Shown one piece after another: positions 42,718 to 51,902 of a stretch of 64,000 bases of DNA. Source of the stretch: Bacteroidales bacterium (GTDB lineage: Bacteria > Bacteroidota > Bacteroidia > Bacteroidales > UBA932); assembly GCA_017458145.1 (NCBI GenBank), contig JAFTGA010000015.1, positions 1-64,000 of the forward strand, given 5' to 3'. Each line of letters starts with the position of its first letter. Positions within the stretch are counted from its first letter, which is position 1. The position numbers were made by a program, and so were the translations under genes. The notes under the pieces were generated by a model. It saw only the letters and a list, made by a program, of their open reading frames with translations. It was not told the DNA's origin and did not search any database.

Positions 42718-44101
42718 AGCTATTGTCTTCTGGGGTCAGTTCGTCATTGATTTGTCCGGATTCGAAAGCTTCCAGGTCCTGCAGTCCGTCCTGGACGGCC
42801 GTCTCGTGCATTTCCACCAGCGGTGCGGCGTCGCGCGTCTCCCGCTCGATGCGCCGCGTGGCGATCCGGCTGAAAGACAGGATGATGCCGAAGGCAATGC
42901 TGAAGCACAGGAAGGCGCTGTTGCCGTGGCTGATCAGCGGCAGGGTCTGGCCGGTCATCGGGCCGATGTCCGCATTGACGAACATATGCAGGAAGGCCTG
43001 GCCCGTGATCAGCAGGCAGAGGCCCGCTACGGTCAGTTTGGCGTAGTGGTCGTTGCCGCAGTTGCGCGCGATGATGGAACCGCGGGCGAGCAGCGACACG
43101 TAGAGGAAGATGATGAAGATGCCGCCCAGCAGGCCGTACTCTTCGATGATGAAGCTGTACATATAGTCTTCGGACATGTCGGGCACCACGTAGCGCTGGG
43201 TGCTCTGGCCGGGACCCTTGCCGAACAAGCCGCCCTGCTTGACGGCGATCTTGGCGCTGTAGGGCTGGCGGATGGCGTCGATGGCCTCCTGGTAGGCGAT
43301 GGTGCCCTTGGGGTTGTCGATGGCCTGTTGCTCCCAGTCGTCGTGCTCGAGGACGCGCGAGATGCCGGTGCCGATGCGGGCGAAGAGCGGGCGCTCGTGG
43401 TTTTTCGTGGCGCTGTAGAGGCCGAAGATGATGGAGATTACCACCACCGCCGCCAGGCCGAGGATGGCCATGTCCCTGAGGTTGCCGCCGCCGAGCAGGA
43501 TCATCACGAACATCAGCAGGCCGATGATCAGGGCGCTGGAGTTGGAGCCCGGGATGATCATCACGAAGATGATCAGGAAGGGTGCGTAGAGATAGAGGAC
43601 CTTCTTCCAGATCTCTTTCTGCGGCCCGCGCAGCTGATCTTTCTTGAGAGCGTCCATCGCCCAGGCGAGGTACAGGACCATCGCCACCTTGACCACCTCG
43701 AAGACGTGGACCTGGAATCCGGCGAAGGACAGGATTCGGTAGGCATTGTTGATGTTGAGCGCCCGGAGGAAGGGGAGATTGACGTGGGCGTCCAGCAGGG
43801 CCAGCAGGATGAACGAGACGGCGAAACCCCACTGGCTGCACCAGCGGAAGAAGCGGATGTTCTTGATGTTGTAGCAGAGGATGATGACGGCGAGACCGGC
43901 CAGGACTACGAGGAACTGGCTCTTGACGAGGTCCAGCCGGGTCATTCCGTCGCGCAGCAGGCGCGAAGAGGAGGAGAACATGCAGACGATGGAGAAGAGG
44001 ATCAGCATCAGCACGATCATCCACACCACCTTGTCACCTTCAAAGTGGTCTGCAAAGGTCCAGAACGAGGACCCGCTCTTCTTTTTCGCGGTCGCTGCCA
44101 T
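42707..44101 (-). CDS. ftsW: FtsW/RodA-type lipid II polymerase
   Basis: SEDS glycosyltransferase of septal peptidoglycan synthesis. It starts MAATAKKKSGSSFW at 44101; the open frame upstream to 44440 lies inside murD and is not coding. About ten transmembrane helices, with GLFGKGPGQST, EDYMYSFIIEEYGLLGG and GLCLLITGQAFLHMFVNADIG-type motifs split over the core, and ISHGNSAFL near the end. 464 residues. Position between murD and murG fits FtsW rather than RodA. Confidence 0.95.
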   Translation of the reverse strand: MAATAKKKSGSSFWTFADHFEGDKVVWMIVLMLILFSIVCMFSSSSRLLRDGMTRLDLVKSQFLVVLAGLAVIILCYNIKNIRFFRWCSQWGFAVSFILLALLDAHVNLPFLRALNINNAYRILSFAGFQVHVFEVVKVAMVLYLAWAMDALKKDQLRGPQKEIWKKVLYLYAPFLIIFVMIIPGSNSSALIIGLLMFVMILLGGGNLRDMAILGLAAVVVISIIFGLYSATKNHERPLFARIGTGISRVLEHDDWEQQAIDNPKGTIAYQEAIDAIRQPYSAKIAVKQGGLFGKGPGQSTQRYVVPDMSEDYMYSFIIEEYGLLGGIFIIFLYVSLLARGSIIARNCGNDHYAKLTVAGLCLLITGQAFLHMFVNADIGPMTGQTLPLISHGNSAFLCFSIAFGIILSFSRIATRRIERETRDAAPLVEMHETAVQDGLQDLEAFESGQINDELTPEDNSYDL

Positions 44102-44112
44102 TTCTCTATATC

Positions 44113-45453
44113 CTATAAATGCCGGACCGCCTCCTTGAACTGGCGGCCACGGTCTTCGTAGCTCTGGAACAGGTCGAAACTGGCGCAGCAGGGGCTCAGG
44201 AGCACCACGTCGCCGGGACGGGCTAGGCCGGCGGCCGCCCGGACGGCGTCTTCCGCGGATGCGGTGTCCACGATGTTGTCCGCGCCGACGATGTCCTCGA
44301 AGGCGGCGTGGATCTTGGTGTTGTCCACGCCCAGGCACACGATGGCCTTGACGCGCTGGCGAACGACCTTGTTCAGGATGCTGTAGTCGTTGCCTTTGTC
44401 CTTGCCGCCGACAATCCAGACGACGGGCTTGGTCTGGCACTCCAGGGCATACCAGGCCGCGTCCACGTTGGTGGCCTTGGAATCGTTGATATACAGGACG
44501 TCGCGGATGCTGAGCACGGGCTCCAGCCGGTGCTCGATCGGGGCGAAGCTGCTCAGGCTCCGGCGGATCTGCTCGTCGGTGATGCCCGTGGCCTTGGCGG
44601 CCAGGGCGGCGGCCATCGAGTTGTAGATGTTGTGCTTTCCGCTCAGGGAGAGATCGCGCAGGAAGATCTCAGTCTCGTCCTGCTCGTAGCGCATCACGAT
44701 CTTGTCGCCCTGCAGGAAGGCGCCCTGCGGGACCTCTTTCTCCTGGCTGAACGGCAGCATCTTGGCCTTGACGACGATCTCGCCCAGCTGGGCGATCGTG
44801 ATGGCGTCGTCGGAGTCGAAGATGAAGCAGTCCTCCGGGCGGAGGTTGCGGGTGATGCGGAATTTGGCCCGGGCGTAGTTCTCGATGCGGTGGTCATAGC
44901 GGTCGAGGTGGTCCGGGGTGATGTTGGTGATGATGGCGATGTCCGGCCGGAAGTCATAGGCGTCGTCGAGCTGGAAACTGCTGATTTCCAGTACGTAGTA
45001 GTCGTGCTTCTCGGTGGCGACCTGCATGGCGTAGCTCTTGCCGATATTGCCGCCCAGCCCCGCGTCCAGTCCCGCTTCTTTGAGCAGGTGCCAGATCAGC
45101 GAAGTGGTCGTGGTCTTGCCGTTGGAGCCGGTGACGCAGATTTTCTTGGCGCTGTCATAGCGGGCCGCGAATTCGATCTCGGAAATGATGTGCGTCCCCT
45201 GGTCGCGCAGGGCGCGGACCATCGGCGCCGTGGCCGGAATTCCGGGACTCTTGACGACCTCGTCCGCATTCAGGACCAGCTCCGGGGTATGCCCGCCCTG
45301 CTCGAAGGGGATCTCCCACTTCTGCAGGGTGGCCAGGTACTCGTCCTTGATCTTCCCGTTGTCGGACAGGAAAACGTCGAATCCCTTGACTTTCGCGAGC
45401 ACGGCGGCTCCCACGCCGCTCTCCGCTCCTCCCAATACTACAATTCTTGCCAT
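44113..45453 (-). CDS. murD: UDP-N-acetylmuramoylalanine--D-glutamate ligase
   Basis: Adds D-Glu in peptidoglycan precursor synthesis. N-terminal IVVLGGAESGVGAAVLAK, ATP loop CVTGSNGKTTTTSLIWHLL, NITPDHLDRY and the C-terminal VLLSPCCASFDLFQSYEDRG are MurD signatures. 446 residues; starts 6 bp after mraY. Confidence 0.97.
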   Translation of the reverse strand: MARIVVLGGAESGVGAAVLAKVKGFDVFLSDNGKIKDEYLATLQKWEIPFEQGGHTPELVLNADEVVKSPGIPATAPMVRALRDQGTHIISEIEFAARYDSAKKICVTGSNGKTTTTSLIWHLLKEAGLDAGLGGNIGKSYAMQVATEKHDYYVLEISSFQLDDAYDFRPDIAIITNITPDHLDRYDHRIENYARAKFRITRNLRPEDCFIFDSDDAITIAQLGEIVVKAKMLPFSQEKEVPQGAFLQGDKIVMRYEQDETEIFLRDLSLSGKHNIYNSMAAALAAKATGITDEQIRRSLSSFAPIEHRLEPVLSIRDVLYINDSKATNVDAAWYALECQTKPVVWIVGGKDKGNDYSILNKVVRQRVKAIVCLGVDNTKIHAAFEDIVGADNIVDTASAEDAVRAAAGLARPGDVVLLSPCCASFDLFQSYEDRGRQFKEAVRHL

Positions 45454-45459
45454 CTCTTC

Positions 45460-46617
45460 TTATCTGATTTTAAGTAGTGCCAATGTGCTGACGGCGAGGA
45501 TGATCCCTACGATCCAGAAACGCGTGACGATCCGCGGTTCGGGGATGCCCTGCTTCTGGTAATGGTGGTGGAGGGGGGCCATCAGGAAGACGCGCCGGCC
45601 CTCGCCGTATTTGCGCTTCGTGCGCTTGAAATGCGTGCGCTGGATGATGACCGACAGGCTCTCCATCACGAAGATGCCGCACAGGATGGGCAGCAGCAGC
45701 TCCTTGCGGATGAGCACGGCCGTCACGCCGATCACCCCGCCGATCGTCAGGCTCCCGGTATCGCCCATGAAAACCTGGGCGGGGTAGGTGTTGTACCACA
45801 GGAATCCCAGTAGCGCGCCCGCGAAGGCGGCCATGTAGATGGCGACCTCGCCCGCTCCGGGGATCAGCATGATGTTCAGGTATTTGGCATCGAGCGCGTC
45901 GCCGCTAAGCCAGGCGATGATGCCGAGTGCCACGCCTACGATCGCGGAGGTCCCGGCGGCCAGTCCGTCCATCCCGTCGGTGAGGTTGGTGCCGTTGGAG
46001 CAGGCGAGCATGACCAGGATGATCATGATCATGTAGATGCCCCAGGAGCAGTACACGCCCAGCTGGCCCTTGAACGGGGACAGCCAGGAATAATCGAATT
46101 CGTGGGCCTTGACGAAGGGGATCGTGGTGATGAGCCGGTCGGTGGGGATGGCCGGGCTGATGCAGACGGTCAGGGCAATGGTCAGGCCGAGCCCGAACTG
46201 GAGAATCAGCTTGCCCCGCTCGCTCATGCCTTCCTTGTTGTGCTTGAAGACCTTGATGTAGTCGTCGGCGAAGCCGATGCCGCCGCACCAGAGCGTCGTG
46301 AGGATGAGCAGCTGGGTGTAGATGCTGTCCAGCCGGCAGACGAGCAGGGCTGCGCCCAGCATGGCGGCGATGATGATCACGCCGCCCATCGTGGGCGTGC
46401 CTTTCTTCTGCATCTGGCCTTCCAGGCCGAGATCGCGGATCTCCTCCCCGATCTGCTTGCGCTGCAGCATCCGGATGATCCGCCCGCCGGCGAAGAAGGC
46501 GATCAGCATGCTGATCACGGCCGCGAGCATGGCGCGGAAAGAGAGATAGTTGAACAGACCGGCGCCTGGAATGTGGACGCCGAGGCTTTCCAGCCAGTCT
46601 ATAAGGTGATTCAGCAT
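45460..46617 (-). CDS. mraY: Phospho-MurNAc-pentapeptide transferase MraY
   Basis: Integral membrane enzyme that makes lipid I. Ten-helix layout with GTPTMGGVIIIAAM, the Asp-rich FADDYIKVFKHNKEG, NLTDGMDGLAAG and QVFMGDTGSLTIGG. 385 residues. The start overlaps murE by 7 bp. Confidence 0.97.
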   Translation of the reverse strand: MLNHLIDWLESLGVHIPGAGLFNYLSFRAMLAAVISMLIAFFAGGRIIRMLQRKQIGEEIRDLGLEGQMQKKGTPTMGGVIIIAAMLGAALLVCRLDSIYTQLLILTTLWCGGIGFADDYIKVFKHNKEGMSERGKLILQFGLGLTIALTVCISPAIPTDRLITTIPFVKAHEFDYSWLSPFKGQLGVYCSWGIYMIMIILVMLACSNGTNLTDGMDGLAAGTSAIVGVALGIIAWLSGDALDAKYLNIMLIPGAGEVAIYMAAFAGALLGFLWYNTYPAQVFMGDTGSLTIGGVIGVTAVLIRKELLLPILCGIFVMESLSVIIQRTHFKRTKRKYGEGRRVFLMAPLHHHYQKQGIPEPRIVTRFWIVGIILAVSTLALLKIR

Positions 46618-48110
46618 GTTTCCAGGGTTTTAAAGGTTTCCAGTACGATTTCCCGCTCGTCGAAGTGGTGCTTGACGGTGCCGAGAATCTGATAGGTCTC
46701 GTGGCCTTTGCCCGCCAGCAGCAGCGTAGCGCCATTCGGGGCGAGCAGCAGTGCCGTGCGGATGGCTTCGCGCCGGTCCGCGATGCAGACGGTCCTGGCG
46801 AAGTCGGCGGGGGTCAGGCCGCGCTTGATGTCTTCGAGGATGTCCTCCGTGCGCTCGGTGCGGCTGTTGTCGGAGGTCAGGACGATGCGGTCCGCCAGAC
46901 GGGCCGCCACGGCGCCCATCTCCGGGCGCTTGGTCTTGTCGCGGTCGCCGCCGCATCCGAACAGGCAGATCAGCTGCCGCTCGGGGGCGACGTCGCGCAG
47001 GGTCTTCAATACGTTTTCCAGGGCGTCGGGCGTGTGGGCATAATCGATCACGACGCTCAGGTCCCTGGGGCCGCGCAGGACCTCCAGACGCCCGGCGGCG
47101 GATTCCAGGCGCGACAGGGCCACCAGGGCCTCGTCGGACGGCACGCCCAGCACGAGGGCCGTGGTGTAGACCGCCAGCAGGTTGTAGGCGTTGTGCGCGC
47201 CGATCAGCCGGGTCCAGACTTCGCGGCCGTCGATCCTGAGCAGCATCCCCTCGAAGCTCTCTTCGAGGATGCGGGCGGTATGGTCGGCGGCACCCCGGCA
47301 GGAGTAGCCGACCACGCGGGCGCGGGTGTTCTGCACCATCACCTCTCCGTGCTTGTCATCCAGGTTGATGATGGCGGCGGCCGATGCGCCCAGGCCGTCG
47401 AAGAACAGTTTCTTGCAGCGCAGGTATTCGGCGAAGGTGCCGTGGTAGTCGAGGTGGTCGTGGGTGAGGTTGGAGAAGATCGCGGCGCTGAACTCCAGCC
47501 CGGCGATCCGCTGCTGTTCCACGCCGATCGAACTCACTTCCATGAAGCAGTATTCGCATCCTGCCTCGACCATCCCGGCGAGCAGGGAGTTGAGCGTCAC
47601 CGGGTCGGAGGTCGTATTGGCGGTCTCGCTGCGGCGGGTGCCCACATAGTTGGCGATCGTGGAGAGCAGGCCGCATTCGTAGCCCAGGTGGCGGAACATC
47701 TGCCAGAGCAGGGTCACGGTCGTGGTCTTGCCGTTGGTGCCGGTGATGCCCACGAGCTTGAGCTTGCCGCTCGGGTGGCCGTAGAATGCGTCCGCGGCCA
47801 TCGCCACCGCGCGGCGGCTGTTTTCGACTATTATTGTAGTCCCGGCGGACGGAGTCTTCCAGACGGGCGGCCGGAAATTATTTTCCGTGCAGTTGCCCGC
47901 CGCCGTAGATTCGAACATCACGGCGGCGGCGCCCGCTTCGACGGCTTTATCGATGTAGGCGCGGCCGTCGTTGCCGCAGCCGTTCACGGCGACGAACAGG
48001 TCGCCCGGCTGTACGCGGCGGGAGTCGTTGGTCAGGGCGCGGATCTCCACATCCGGGTTGCCCTGGATGGAGACGACGCCGCAGTCCCGTATGATTTCAC
48101 TCAGTTTCAT
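46611..48110 (-). CDS. murE: MurE UDP-MurNAc-tripeptide ligase
   Basis: Adds the third residue (probably meso-diaminopimelate) to UDP-MurNAc-L-Ala-D-Glu. Starts MKLSEIIRDCG at 48110, overlapping the ftsI stop as ATGA. It carries the ATP loop GITGTNGKTTTVTLLWQM, the ATP-site YAHTPDALENVL, and LTSDNSRTERTEDIL, where the substrate-specificity motif usually reads DNPR. The Arg is kept and Pro is replaced by Ser. 499 residues. Confidence 0.96.
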   Translation of the reverse strand: MKLSEIIRDCGVVSIQGNPDVEIRALTNDSRRVQPGDLFVAVNGCGNDGRAYIDKAVEAGAAAVMFESTAAGNCTENNFRPPVWKTPSAGTTIIVENSRRAVAMAADAFYGHPSGKLKLVGITGTNGKTTTVTLLWQMFRHLGYECGLLSTIANYVGTRRSETANTTSDPVTLNSLLAGMVEAGCEYCFMEVSSIGVEQQRIAGLEFSAAIFSNLTHDHLDYHGTFAEYLRCKKLFFDGLGASAAAIINLDDKHGEVMVQNTRARVVGYSCRGAADHTARILEESFEGMLLRIDGREVWTRLIGAHNAYNLLAVYTTALVLGVPSDEALVALSRLESAAGRLEVLRGPRDLSVVIDYAHTPDALENVLKTLRDVAPERQLICLFGCGGDRDKTKRPEMGAVAARLADRIVLTSDNSRTERTEDILEDIKRGLTPADFARTVCIADRREAIRTALLLAPNGATLLLAGKGHETYQILGTVKHHFDEREIVLETFKTLETC

Positions 48111-50008
48111 TGTGCCTGTGCAGGATTTCTTTTCAGTTGTTCCCGGAAAGCCGGGTCTATGTTGTACAGCTGGTCCACGACGGTCCGGATGGCGCGGGCG
48201 GGGATGCCGCCGCCCTGGAACTGCTTGCCCGTGGGCTTGGAGTAAACCGTGCAGATGATGCTGTATTGCGGGGCGTCGGCCGGGAAGAACCCGACGAAGG
48301 TGCCCTGGTATTTGCGCCGCCCCTGGGCGTCCTGATACTGCCCGTTGGCGTAGGTGCCGAAAGAGGTGCCCGTCTTGCCGGCCACGGCGCATTTCGCGCC
48401 CTTGAGCCGCTTGGCGGTGCCTTCCTCGGTCACGGCCTTGAGCGCCCGGGTAATCGTGTCCGCCACGGCCTTGGAGCACACGGCGGCGTTGAGTACGCCC
48501 GGTCCCCGCCGCTCCGTCACGATGCCCTTCTCCTCGATGTCTTCGACCAGGTAGGGCTTCATCATGCGGCCCTTGTTGGCGATGGCGTTGTAGAAGGTCA
48601 GGATGTGCAGCGGCGTCTCCTCGGTGCTGTAGCCGAAGCCGATGGAGCCGAGGTCGGTGTCGGTCCAGTAGCGGGTGCTTGGACTCGGGATGGTCGGCGT
48701 CTGCAGGCCGTCCAGGTCGAACGCGAAGGCCTCGCCGAGCTTGTAGTTGTAGATGTTCTGCAGGAAACGTTCCGTCTTCTCCAGCCCCTTGCCGCGGCCT
48801 TTGCTCTTGTCGATGCCGTAGTTCTGCACCGCCAGGGTGGCGAATACATAGTTGGACGAGATCTTGAAGCCGTCCAGGATGGAAATGCGGTTGGTCTTGT
48901 GCTGCCAGGCGTAGGAGGGGATGTGGTCGTCGTTGATGGAGGTTCCTGCCACGTGGCCCGTGGTGGCGGGCAGGGTCTCGTCGAGACTCTTGATGAAGCC
49001 GTCGTTGAGCACGGACATCAGTGTCACGGTCTTGAACACGGAGCCGGGTTCGCCCTTGCGGCCGATCGCGAGGTTCTGGATCTCTTCGAAAGGCCCGGTG
49101 CCGTCTTCCCGGACGAGGTTGACCATTGCACGGATCGCGCCGGTCTTGACTTCCATCAGCACCAGGGTGGCGCCTTCCAGGTCGGGCTCTTCCACAATCT
49201 GCTCGCGGAGGGCTTTGTCGGCGATGTCCTGGTAGTCGATGTTGAGCGTGATGCGCAGATCCTTGCCGTCCACGGCCTTGACGAAGGCGCTGTCGGTGTT
49301 GCGCACGCGGCCGTAGTCCGTCACGCGCATCCATTCGCGGCCTTCCTGGCCGTGCAGGATGTAGTCGAACTTGCCCTCGAGGCCGATGTGCGTGTTCGTG
49401 ACCGTGGATTTGTTGTTGCGCACGAACCCGATGGTGCGGCGGGCGAGCTTGCCGTAGGGATACTGGCGGATCTGCTCCTGCTCCACGATCATCCCGCTGC
49501 GGTAGCGTCCGTCGCGGAAGAGCGGCAGCTCGATGATGCGGTTGTAGGCGTTCCGGTCTACCGGGCGGCCGATCCTGACGTATTTCTTGCCGGCGGCGCG
49601 GCTGTCTTTGATGAGTTTGTAGAACTGGTCCGCGCTCTTCTCCGGGAACTCGGCGGCCAGTCCGGCGGAGAGCTCCCGGGCTTTGTCCAGCCAGGCCTGC
49701 TCCTGCTGCGCGTTGTTGGTCTCCTTGAGCACGGTGCAGTCCATATAGAACTGGTAGATCGGACAGGAGATGGCAAGCAGGCGCCCTTCGGCGTCGAGGA
49801 TATTGCCGCGGGCGGGCTCGATGATGCTGACGGTGTTGGACGGCGTGAGGGCCGCCTCGATCTTGGGATCGGGCTGGAAGAAGAGCTGGATGCCGGTCAG
49901 CCGCACGATGAGGATCACCGAGGCGATGAGCAGCGCCACGTAGAGCAGGTACAGGATCACGCCGATCCTGTCCCGTTTCTTGGGGGTATGGGTCGCTTCT
50001 GTACTCAT
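48107..50008 (-). CDS. ftsI: Septal penicillin-binding protein FtsI (PBP3)
   Basis: Class B transpeptidase that crosslinks septal peptidoglycan. One N-terminal membrane helix (about 16-40), a dimerisation domain starting ARGNILDAEGRLLA, then nucleophile Ser323 in EPGSVFKTV, SxN as SSNYVFATL and KTG as AVAGKTGTSFG. 633 residues with no C-terminal PASTA domain, the end being FREQLKRNPAQAQ. It overlaps both neighbours by 4 bp. Confidence 0.95.
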   Translation of the reverse strand: MSTEATHTPKKRDRIGVILYLLYVALLIASVILIVRLTGIQLFFQPDPKIEAALTPSNTVSIIEPARGNILDAEGRLLAISCPIYQFYMDCTVLKETNNAQQEQAWLDKARELSAGLAAEFPEKSADQFYKLIKDSRAAGKKYVRIGRPVDRNAYNRIIELPLFRDGRYRSGMIVEQEQIRQYPYGKLARRTIGFVRNNKSTVTNTHIGLEGKFDYILHGQEGREWMRVTDYGRVRNTDSAFVKAVDGKDLRITLNIDYQDIADKALREQIVEEPDLEGATLVLMEVKTGAIRAMVNLVREDGTGPFEEIQNLAIGRKGEPGSVFKTVTLMSVLNDGFIKSLDETLPATTGHVAGTSINDDHIPSYAWQHKTNRISILDGFKISSNYVFATLAVQNYGIDKSKGRGKGLEKTERFLQNIYNYKLGEAFAFDLDGLQTPTIPSPSTRYWTDTDLGSIGFGYSTEETPLHILTFYNAIANKGRMMKPYLVEDIEEKGIVTERRGPGVLNAAVCSKAVADTITRALKAVTEEGTAKRLKGAKCAVAGKTGTSFGTYANGQYQDAQGRRKYQGTFVGFFPADAPQYSIICTVYSKPTGKQFQGGGIPARAIRTVVDQLYNIDPAFREQLKRNPAQAQ

Positions 50009-50352
50009 CGTTTGACGGTGGTTGCGGGCTTTTCGGCCTCGGTGACTTTGGAACCCATCTCTTCCAGCAGCTTCTCCACGCTGGAGCGGCGGCTGATGTT
50101 GACTACCTCGAAGACCTTCTGGGAGTGGACGATCTCGAGTTCTTTGAGCACCGCCTTGTTCTTCTCCACCTTGCTCATTGTCGTCTCGATCATCAGGCTG
50201 ATCCAGATGATGAGTCCGAAAAGCAGGAAGGTGTAGGCGATATGGATGAAGTAGCGCCCGATGTTGAGGCGCAGCAGGAACTCGCCCTTGAGCACCGCCG
50301 TGAAGCTGTTCTTGAAGAACTGCCCGATGTCTGCAATCTTCCAGGTTTTCAT
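50005..50352 (-). CDS. ftsL: FtsL-like divisome protein
   Basis: 115 residues with one transmembrane helix at about 36-53 (HIAYTFLLFGLIIWISLM) followed by a coiled-coil stretch (MSKVEKNKAVLKELEIVHSQ), the FtsL topology. It stands between rsmH and ftsI with 4-bp overlaps on both sides, the canonical ftsL position. Sequence conservation in FtsL is low, so the call rests on topology and context. Confidence 0.85.
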   Translation of the reverse strand: MKTWKIADIGQFFKNSFTAVLKGEFLLRLNIGRYFIHIAYTFLLFGLIIWISLMIETTMSKVEKNKAVLKELEIVHSQKVFEVVNISRRSSVEKLLEEMGSKVTEAEKPATTVKR

Positions 50353-51254
50353 ACTTTCTCGGCGATTCTGAGTTTGGCGCTGCGTGCGCGGGTGTTGCCT
50401 GCGATCTCCGCCTCGTCGGGCAAGACCGGCTTGCGGCCGACGGCCTTCAGGGGCGCGCTGCTCCGCCCGAAGACGTCTTTTTCTTCTTCTCCCCCGATGT
50501 GGCCGGAGCGGATGAAGTTCTTGACCATCCGGTCCTCCAGGGAGTGGTAGGTGATGACGGCCAGCCGGCCGCCGCGCTTGAGGGAGGCGGCGGCGCCGGA
50601 GAGGAACTTCTCCAGCGCGCGCATCTCCTCGTTGACCTCGATGCGCAGGGCCTGGTAGACCTTGGCGAGGTACTTATGTTCGGCGAATGAGGGCAGGGCA
50701 GCTGCGATGGCGCGGTCGAGGTCGTCGGTGGTGAGGATGGGCGCGGCGGCACGGGCGTCGGCAATGAGCCGGGCCACCCGGTGGGCGTTGTCGATCTCGC
50801 CGTAAAGGCGGAAAATTTTTTCCAATTCTTCTTGCGTATAAGAATTGACGATGTCTGCCGCGGTCTTGCTGCCCTGCACGTTCATTCGCATGTCCAAGGG
50901 GGCTCCCGCAAAGCGGAAGGAAAAGCCCCGGTCTGCCGTGTCGAACTGATGGGAACTCACGCCCAGGTCGGCGAGGATCCCGTCCAGCCCTCCTGCCGCG
51001 TGGAGGAGGGTGTAGTTATGGATGAAACGGAAATTATTGTGGATGAGGGTGAACCGCGGATCGTCCGGAGCGCCGGCGAGGGCGTCCGCATCGCGGTCGA
51101 AAGCCATCAGGCGTCCCTGCGGAGAGAGCCGGGAGAGGATCTCGCGGCTGTGTCCGCCGCCGCCGAAGGTGGCATCGGCATAGAAGCCGTCCGGGTTGAG
51201 CACGAGGGCATCTACGCTGGGATGCAGGAGTACGGGATTGTGGTATTCTGACAT
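50349..51254 (-). CDS. rsmH: 16S rRNA (cytosine1402-N4)-methyltransferase
   Basis: Methylates C1402 of 16S rRNA (MraW family). It starts YHNPVLLHPSVDALVL, with SAM loop ATFGGGGHSREIL, GILADLGVSSHQFDTADRGF and the C-terminal LAVITYHSLEDRMVKNFI. 301 residues, as expected. It follows mraZ by 11 bp. Confidence 0.97.
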   Translation of the reverse strand: MSEYHNPVLLHPSVDALVLNPDGFYADATFGGGGHSREILSRLSPQGRLMAFDRDADALAGAPDDPRFTLIHNNFRFIHNYTLLHAAGGLDGILADLGVSSHQFDTADRGFSFRFAGAPLDMRMNVQGSKTAADIVNSYTQEELEKIFRLYGEIDNAHRVARLIADARAAAPILTTDDLDRAIAAALPSFAEHKYLAKVYQALRIEVNEEMRALEKFLSGAAASLKRGGRLAVITYHSLEDRMVKNFIRSGHIGGEEEKDVFGRSSAPLKAVGRKPVLPDEAEIAGNTRARSAKLRIAEKV

Positions 51255-51265
51255 TGCGCGGCCCT

Positions 51266-51718
51266 CTATTTCTTCGAGAGGCTTTCCGCAATGGCAATGA
51301 ATTCTTCGTTGGAAATCCTGGACGCCTCGAAGCGTTCCTTGGCCCAGATCTCAATCTTGAAATCATTGCCGGAGAAAACCACTTCTTTGTTCACACCGAT
51401 GGAATCAAGGAGTTTGCGGCTGATCGAGATGCGGCCGAACTTGGCATCCGGCTCCACGATGTCCCGATCGCGCAGGTATTCTCTCCAGAATGTCTTGTGC
51501 TGTTGATTGAAAGTGAGGTCGAGGCTGTCCTTGACCCGGCCGGACTGCCGCTCCCACTCTTCGTAGGAGTACATTTCCAGACAGGGTTCGAAAAGATCCT
51601 TCTTTACGACGAACCTCATATCGCTTCCCGGCGGCATGGCACCCTTGAGCGGCGCGGGGAAAACGAGTCTCCCCTTGTCGTCCACTTTGGATGTGTATTC
51701 GCCGATGAAAGTGACCAT
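51266..51718 (-). CDS. mraZ: Transcriptional regulator MraZ
   Basis: Double SpoVT-AbrB protein that represses the dcw cluster in other bacteria. The two repeats are visible as YTSKVDDKGRLVFPAPL and KFGRISISRKLLDSIGV. The start is taken at MVTFIGEY (51718); an ATG three codons upstream (51727) is an alternative. It is first in the operon, behind a -7 box and four TGGAA repeats that are probably its own operator. Confidence 0.95.
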   Translation of the reverse strand: MVTFIGEYTSKVDDKGRLVFPAPLKGAMPPGSDMRFVVKKDLFEPCLEMYSYEEWERQSGRVKDSLDLTFNQQHKTFWREYLRDRDIVEPDAKFGRISISRKLLDSIGVNKEVVFSGNDFKIEIWAKERFEASRISNEEFIAIAESLSKK

Positions 51719-51745
51719 CAAAATCAATTCTTATACGCAATGGAC

Positions 51746-51753
51746 AAAGATAT
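51746..51753 (-). promoter_or_regulatory. Predicted -7 box for the dcw operon
   Basis: Minus-strand TATCTTTG, 28 bp before the mraZ start. The -33 position falls inside the TGGAA repeat array. Confidence 0.7.
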
Positions 51754-51762
51754 GAAAAATTT

Positions 51763-51797
51763 TCCATTTTCTTCCAAAAGTTTCCAAAATTTTCCAC
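51763..51797 (-). promoter_or_regulatory. Four TGGAA direct repeats, probable MraZ operator
   Basis: On the minus strand TGGAA occurs at 51797, 51787, 51777 and 51767 (reading downward), exactly one helical turn apart. MraZ in E. coli binds TGGGN direct repeats with the same 10-bp period next to its own promoter. The array covers the -33 region, so binding would block RNA polymerase. Confidence 0.7.
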
Positions 51798-51889
51798 AAT
51801 CCGCCCGAGTCGCTTCCCCCGGCAGGAATCAGGAGAGGCATTTTGAAAGCGAAAAGTCCGGGAGCCGGTTTTTATTCGCGGAATAATAT

Positions 51890-51897
51890 TATTTTTG
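51890..51897 (+). promoter_or_regulatory. Predicted -7 box just before the gene at 51903
   Basis: Plus-strand TATTTTTG with five bases between it and the ATG, the same geometry as in front of rpiB. The region 51728-51889 is shared with the divergent mraZ promoter. Confidence 0.55.
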
Positions 51898-51902
51898 TCA
51901 AT

